Origin: Rhodanobacteraceae bacterium
GTDB taxonomy: Bacteria; Pseudomonadota; Gammaproteobacteria; Xanthomonadales; Rhodanobacteraceae
DNA: 64,000 bases
Direction of reading: 5' to 3'
NCBI GenBank assembly: GCA_021325475.1
Contig: JAJPHA010000094.1
Location: 1 to 64,000, forward strand
This document shows, one piece after another, positions 61,498-64,000 of the stretch; the first letter of the stretch is position 1; every line of letters starts with the position of its first letter. Below the pieces are notes generated by a model. That model was given only the letters and a program-made list of their open reading frames with translations. It did not search any database and was not told where the DNA came from. Made by a program: the position numbers and the translations under genes.

Positions 61498-64000
61498 ATG
61501 GCATTGCGCAAGGAGGAGCGGCCCGCCCGGGCTGCTCAGGGAAGTGTCGCGTCGTGGTCGAGGGTCGGGTGGTGTGGGGGCGAGGCGGTCGAGCGGGTGC
61601 GCGCCGGGATGGGTCGTCGCGGGTGCGGGGCGCTTGCGGCACTGCTGGTGGCGCTGTCGTCGTGTGCGCATGCCGCGGTGCAGTTGACCGGGTTCGGGGC
61701 GACGCCGGGGCCGTCGGGTGCCGGCGCCGCGACGCAACCGAAGCCGTCGAGCGCAGCGCCGAAGCCGGCCGCGGTCCCGGCGCCCGATGCGACCTCGGAT
61801 ACCGTCGGCGCGACCGTGGCGTCGTTCCGCGTGGACGAGGGCGGCAACGCCACGTATTCGATTCCGATCCAGCTTCCGCCCGGCACCGCCGGCCTGGTGC
61901 CGAAGCTCGCGCTGAGCTACAACAATCGCCTGCCGAACGGGGTGATGGGTCCGGGCTGGACGATCGAGGGCGCCTCCTCGATCACGCGCTGCCGCCAGGC
62001 CCGCGAGCACGGCGATTTCATGTCCGGCACGACCCCGGTCGACGGCAATCCGCCGCCGGTCGATTTCACGAGCTCGGATCGCTTCTGCCTCGACGGCGTG
62101 CGTCTGCTGCTCCGGTCCGGCAACCCCGGCGCCTACGGCGCGGACGGCACCACGTATTCGCCGGAGAACGATCCGACCACGCTCGTGACGGCGCACGTGA
62201 CGACGCTGGCGGCCGGGCCGGCGAGTTTCACCGTCCAGCGCAAGGACGGCACGAGCAGCACCTACGGCAACACCGCCGCTTCGCCGAATGCCACGGTCAG
62301 CGCCACGCTGCCCGCCACCGGCGCCGCGGTCAACGTGAGCTGGAACCTCGCCCGCGCGCAGGATTCGGCCGGCAACTACATCGATTACCTGTACACCAAC
62401 CACCCGTCCGGCGGCGTATTCCCGTTCGGCGGCGCGGCCGTCGAGTCGGTGCTGTCCCAGGTCAACTACACCGGCCACCTGGCGAACCCGGCGACCCCGC
62501 CCTACGCGAGCGTCAGCTTCGGCTACGCCACCCTCGGCCTGGGTCAGGTGCGGCTCGGCTATCAGGCGGGCGTCGCGTTCCTGCAGAGCCAGCAACTGAT
62601 GAACGTCACCGTCGCCAGCGGCGGCACGACGATGCGCTACTACGCCTTGGGCTACGGCACCTCGACCTCGGGCAGCGGCTGGCCGTGGCTGACCTCGGTG
62701 CAGGAATGCCGCGACGGCAGTCGCACGGTGTGCTTCCCGCCGACGCAGTTCACCTGGTCGGCGGCGACGACGAACCTCGTCGCCGAAGGCACGCAGACCC
62801 TCGCCGGCCCGAACTACGCCAACCTGGTCGGCTACAAGGTGGCCGACGTCGACGGTGACGGTCGTCTGGACGTGGTGCTCGCCATCGACAATGACACGCA
62901 CTGCACCGGCACGAGCGCACTCTATGTCGGCTTCCTCGACCAGACCGCCACGCACCAGATGACCCTGACCACCCTCGGTCAGGCGCCGGTGTGTGCGCCG
63001 ATCGATCTGAAGGGCAACGATCTGGCCTGGTATCTCCTCGACTACGACGGCGACGGCAAGGCGGATCTCCTGATCGGCGGTGCGGCGGGCAGCGCCTTCG
63101 CGATCCATCCCGGCGTCGGCCGCCCGGCGGGCGGCGCGCAGGCGTTCGACGGCACCAAGGACCTGCTCGCCAATCTCGCCACACCGATCACCGTGCCCGC
63201 GGGCATGAACGCGACGGCGCTGCTCGCCGATCTCAACGGCGATGGCCTGCCCGACCTCATCACGCCCGATGCGGCCGGCCCGATCAATCCGGTCACCGGC
63301 ATCACCCAGGCGGCCTACGCCAACCTCTCGGTGCGCCTGCTCACCCGCCAGGCGAACGGCCGCCTCGGCTACGCCGATCCGGTGGAACTGGTGCTGCGCT
63401 TCGCCGCCGGCGACACCACCTGTGCGCCGTCGCAGAAGGTGAACTGCTCGATCACCTTCTTCAACGCCACCCGCAACGGCGGCGGCCTGTCGGCGGTGGC
63501 GACCAACGATGTCGACGGCGACGGCCGCGCCGATCTCACCCTGATGCTGACGGCCACCCCGTGCGGGATCACCTGCCAGCAGCGCCCGGACGGCGCGAAC
63601 GTGCTCGCCTTCGATCCCACCCTCGGTCGGCCGGGTGGCGCGCAAGGCACGCCCGGCACCACCACGTACTGGTACCAGTTCACCGCCGCCGGCATCGCCC
63701 CGCTCAACAGCGGTGCGGCACCGGTGCAGCAGATGCAGGCCTATGCGCGCTTCAGCGCCGCGGCGGACAACACCCTGCCGCTCCTGATCGACGATATGTA
63801 CGTGGTCGATCTGAACGGCGATGGCCTGGCGGATCTGCTGTACAAGGATGCCACCGACAACGCCGGCACGACCTATCGCGCGCTGATCAATACCGGTTCC
63901 GGGTATCTGGCCGCGATCTCGGCGACCGGCATTCGCGCGCCGCTCCAGTTCGCCGATCTCAACGGCGACGGCCGCGCCGACATCGTGTATCCGACCGGCG
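61498..64000 (+). CDS. SpvB/TcdB-like secreted protein with FG-GAP/VCBS repeats, truncated by window end
   Basis: Open frame from ATG 61498 to the window end; ATYSIPIQLPPGTAGLVPKLALSYNNRLPNGVMGPGWTIEG (SpvB N-terminus); repeated DVDGDGRLD/DYDGDGKAD/DLNGDGLPD motifs. Confidence 0.92.
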   Translation, partial: MALRKEERPARAAQGSVASWSRVGWCGGEAVERVRAGMGRRGCGALAALLVALSSCAHAAVQLTGFGATPGPSGAGAATQPKPSSAAPKPAAVPAPDATSDTVGATVASFRVDEGGNATYSIPIQLPPGTAGLVPKLALSYNNRLPNGVMGPGWTIEGASSITRCRQAREHGDFMSGTTPVDGNPPPVDFTSSDRFCLDGVRLLLRSGNPGAYGADGTTYSPENDPTTLVTAHVTTLAAGPASFTVQRKDGTSSTYGNTAASPNATVSATLPATGAAVNVSWNLARAQDSAGNYIDYLYTNHPSGGVFPFGGAAVESVLSQVNYTGHLANPATPPYASVSFGYATLGLGQVRLGYQAGVAFLQSQQLMNVTVASGGTTMRYYALGYGTSTSGSGWPWLTSVQECRDGSRTVCFPPTQFTWSAATTNLVAEGTQTLAGPNYANLVGYKVADVDGDGRLDVVLAIDNDTHCTGTSALYVGFLDQTATHQMTLTTLGQAPVCAPIDLKGNDLAWYLLDYDGDGKADLLIGGAAGSAFAIHPGVGRPAGGAQAFDGTKDLLANLATPITVPAGMNATALLADLNGDGLPDLITPDAAGPINPVTGITQAAYANLSVRLLTRQANGRLGYADPVELVLRFAAGDTTCAPSQKVNCSITFFNATRNGGGLSAVATNDVDGDGRADLTLMLTATPCGITCQQRPDGANVLAFDPTLGRPGGAQGTPGTTTYWYQFTAAGIAPLNSGAAPVQQMQAYARFSAAADNTLPLLIDDMYVVDLNGDGLADLLYKDATDNAGTTYRALINTGSGYLAAISATGIRAPLQFADLNGDGRADIVYPTG

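Overview
The window is a 64 kb, very GC-rich, gene-dense chromosomal segment. Protein content and repeat families look like a gammaproteobacterium of the Xanthomonadales type (inference; no search was run). Main content: an eukaryotic-like Ser/Thr kinase, an NtrY/NtrX-like sensor and sigma-54 regulator, and a MacB-type ABC exporter in one minus-strand run; an ECF sigma / membrane protein / PDZ module; GGDEF proteins; dusB and metK; a small phospholipid gene cluster; hsp20; a SAH riboswitch followed by ahcY, a four-helix-bundle (S23/IVP-like) gene and metF; ilvE; a PhoP/PhoQ-like pair; blaI/blaR1; rimK and a RimB-like protease; tRNA-Gly(CCC); a FecR/DUF6600 protein; thiS, thiG, trmB; an SLC13 transporter; an Ada-like protein; a second MacB-type exporter; mscL; a CSLREA/DUF11 surface protein; a SpoU methyltransferase; a macrodomain protein; and an XRE regulator divergent from a SpvB/TcdB-like protein that runs off the right edge. 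That last gene is missing from the supplied ORF track. The most unusual signal is non-coding: a modular family of 7-bp-period arrays at gene ends. One pair, in inverted orientation, brackets the four-helix-bundle gene between ahcY and metF, and seems to have replaced the native start of metF. Other signals: REP-like hairpin families, a 148-bp fold-back element, a repeat family starting at stop codons, a possible sRNA with a strong terminator, and several perfect palindromes in promoter regions. All calls come from reading the sequence and supplied translations.
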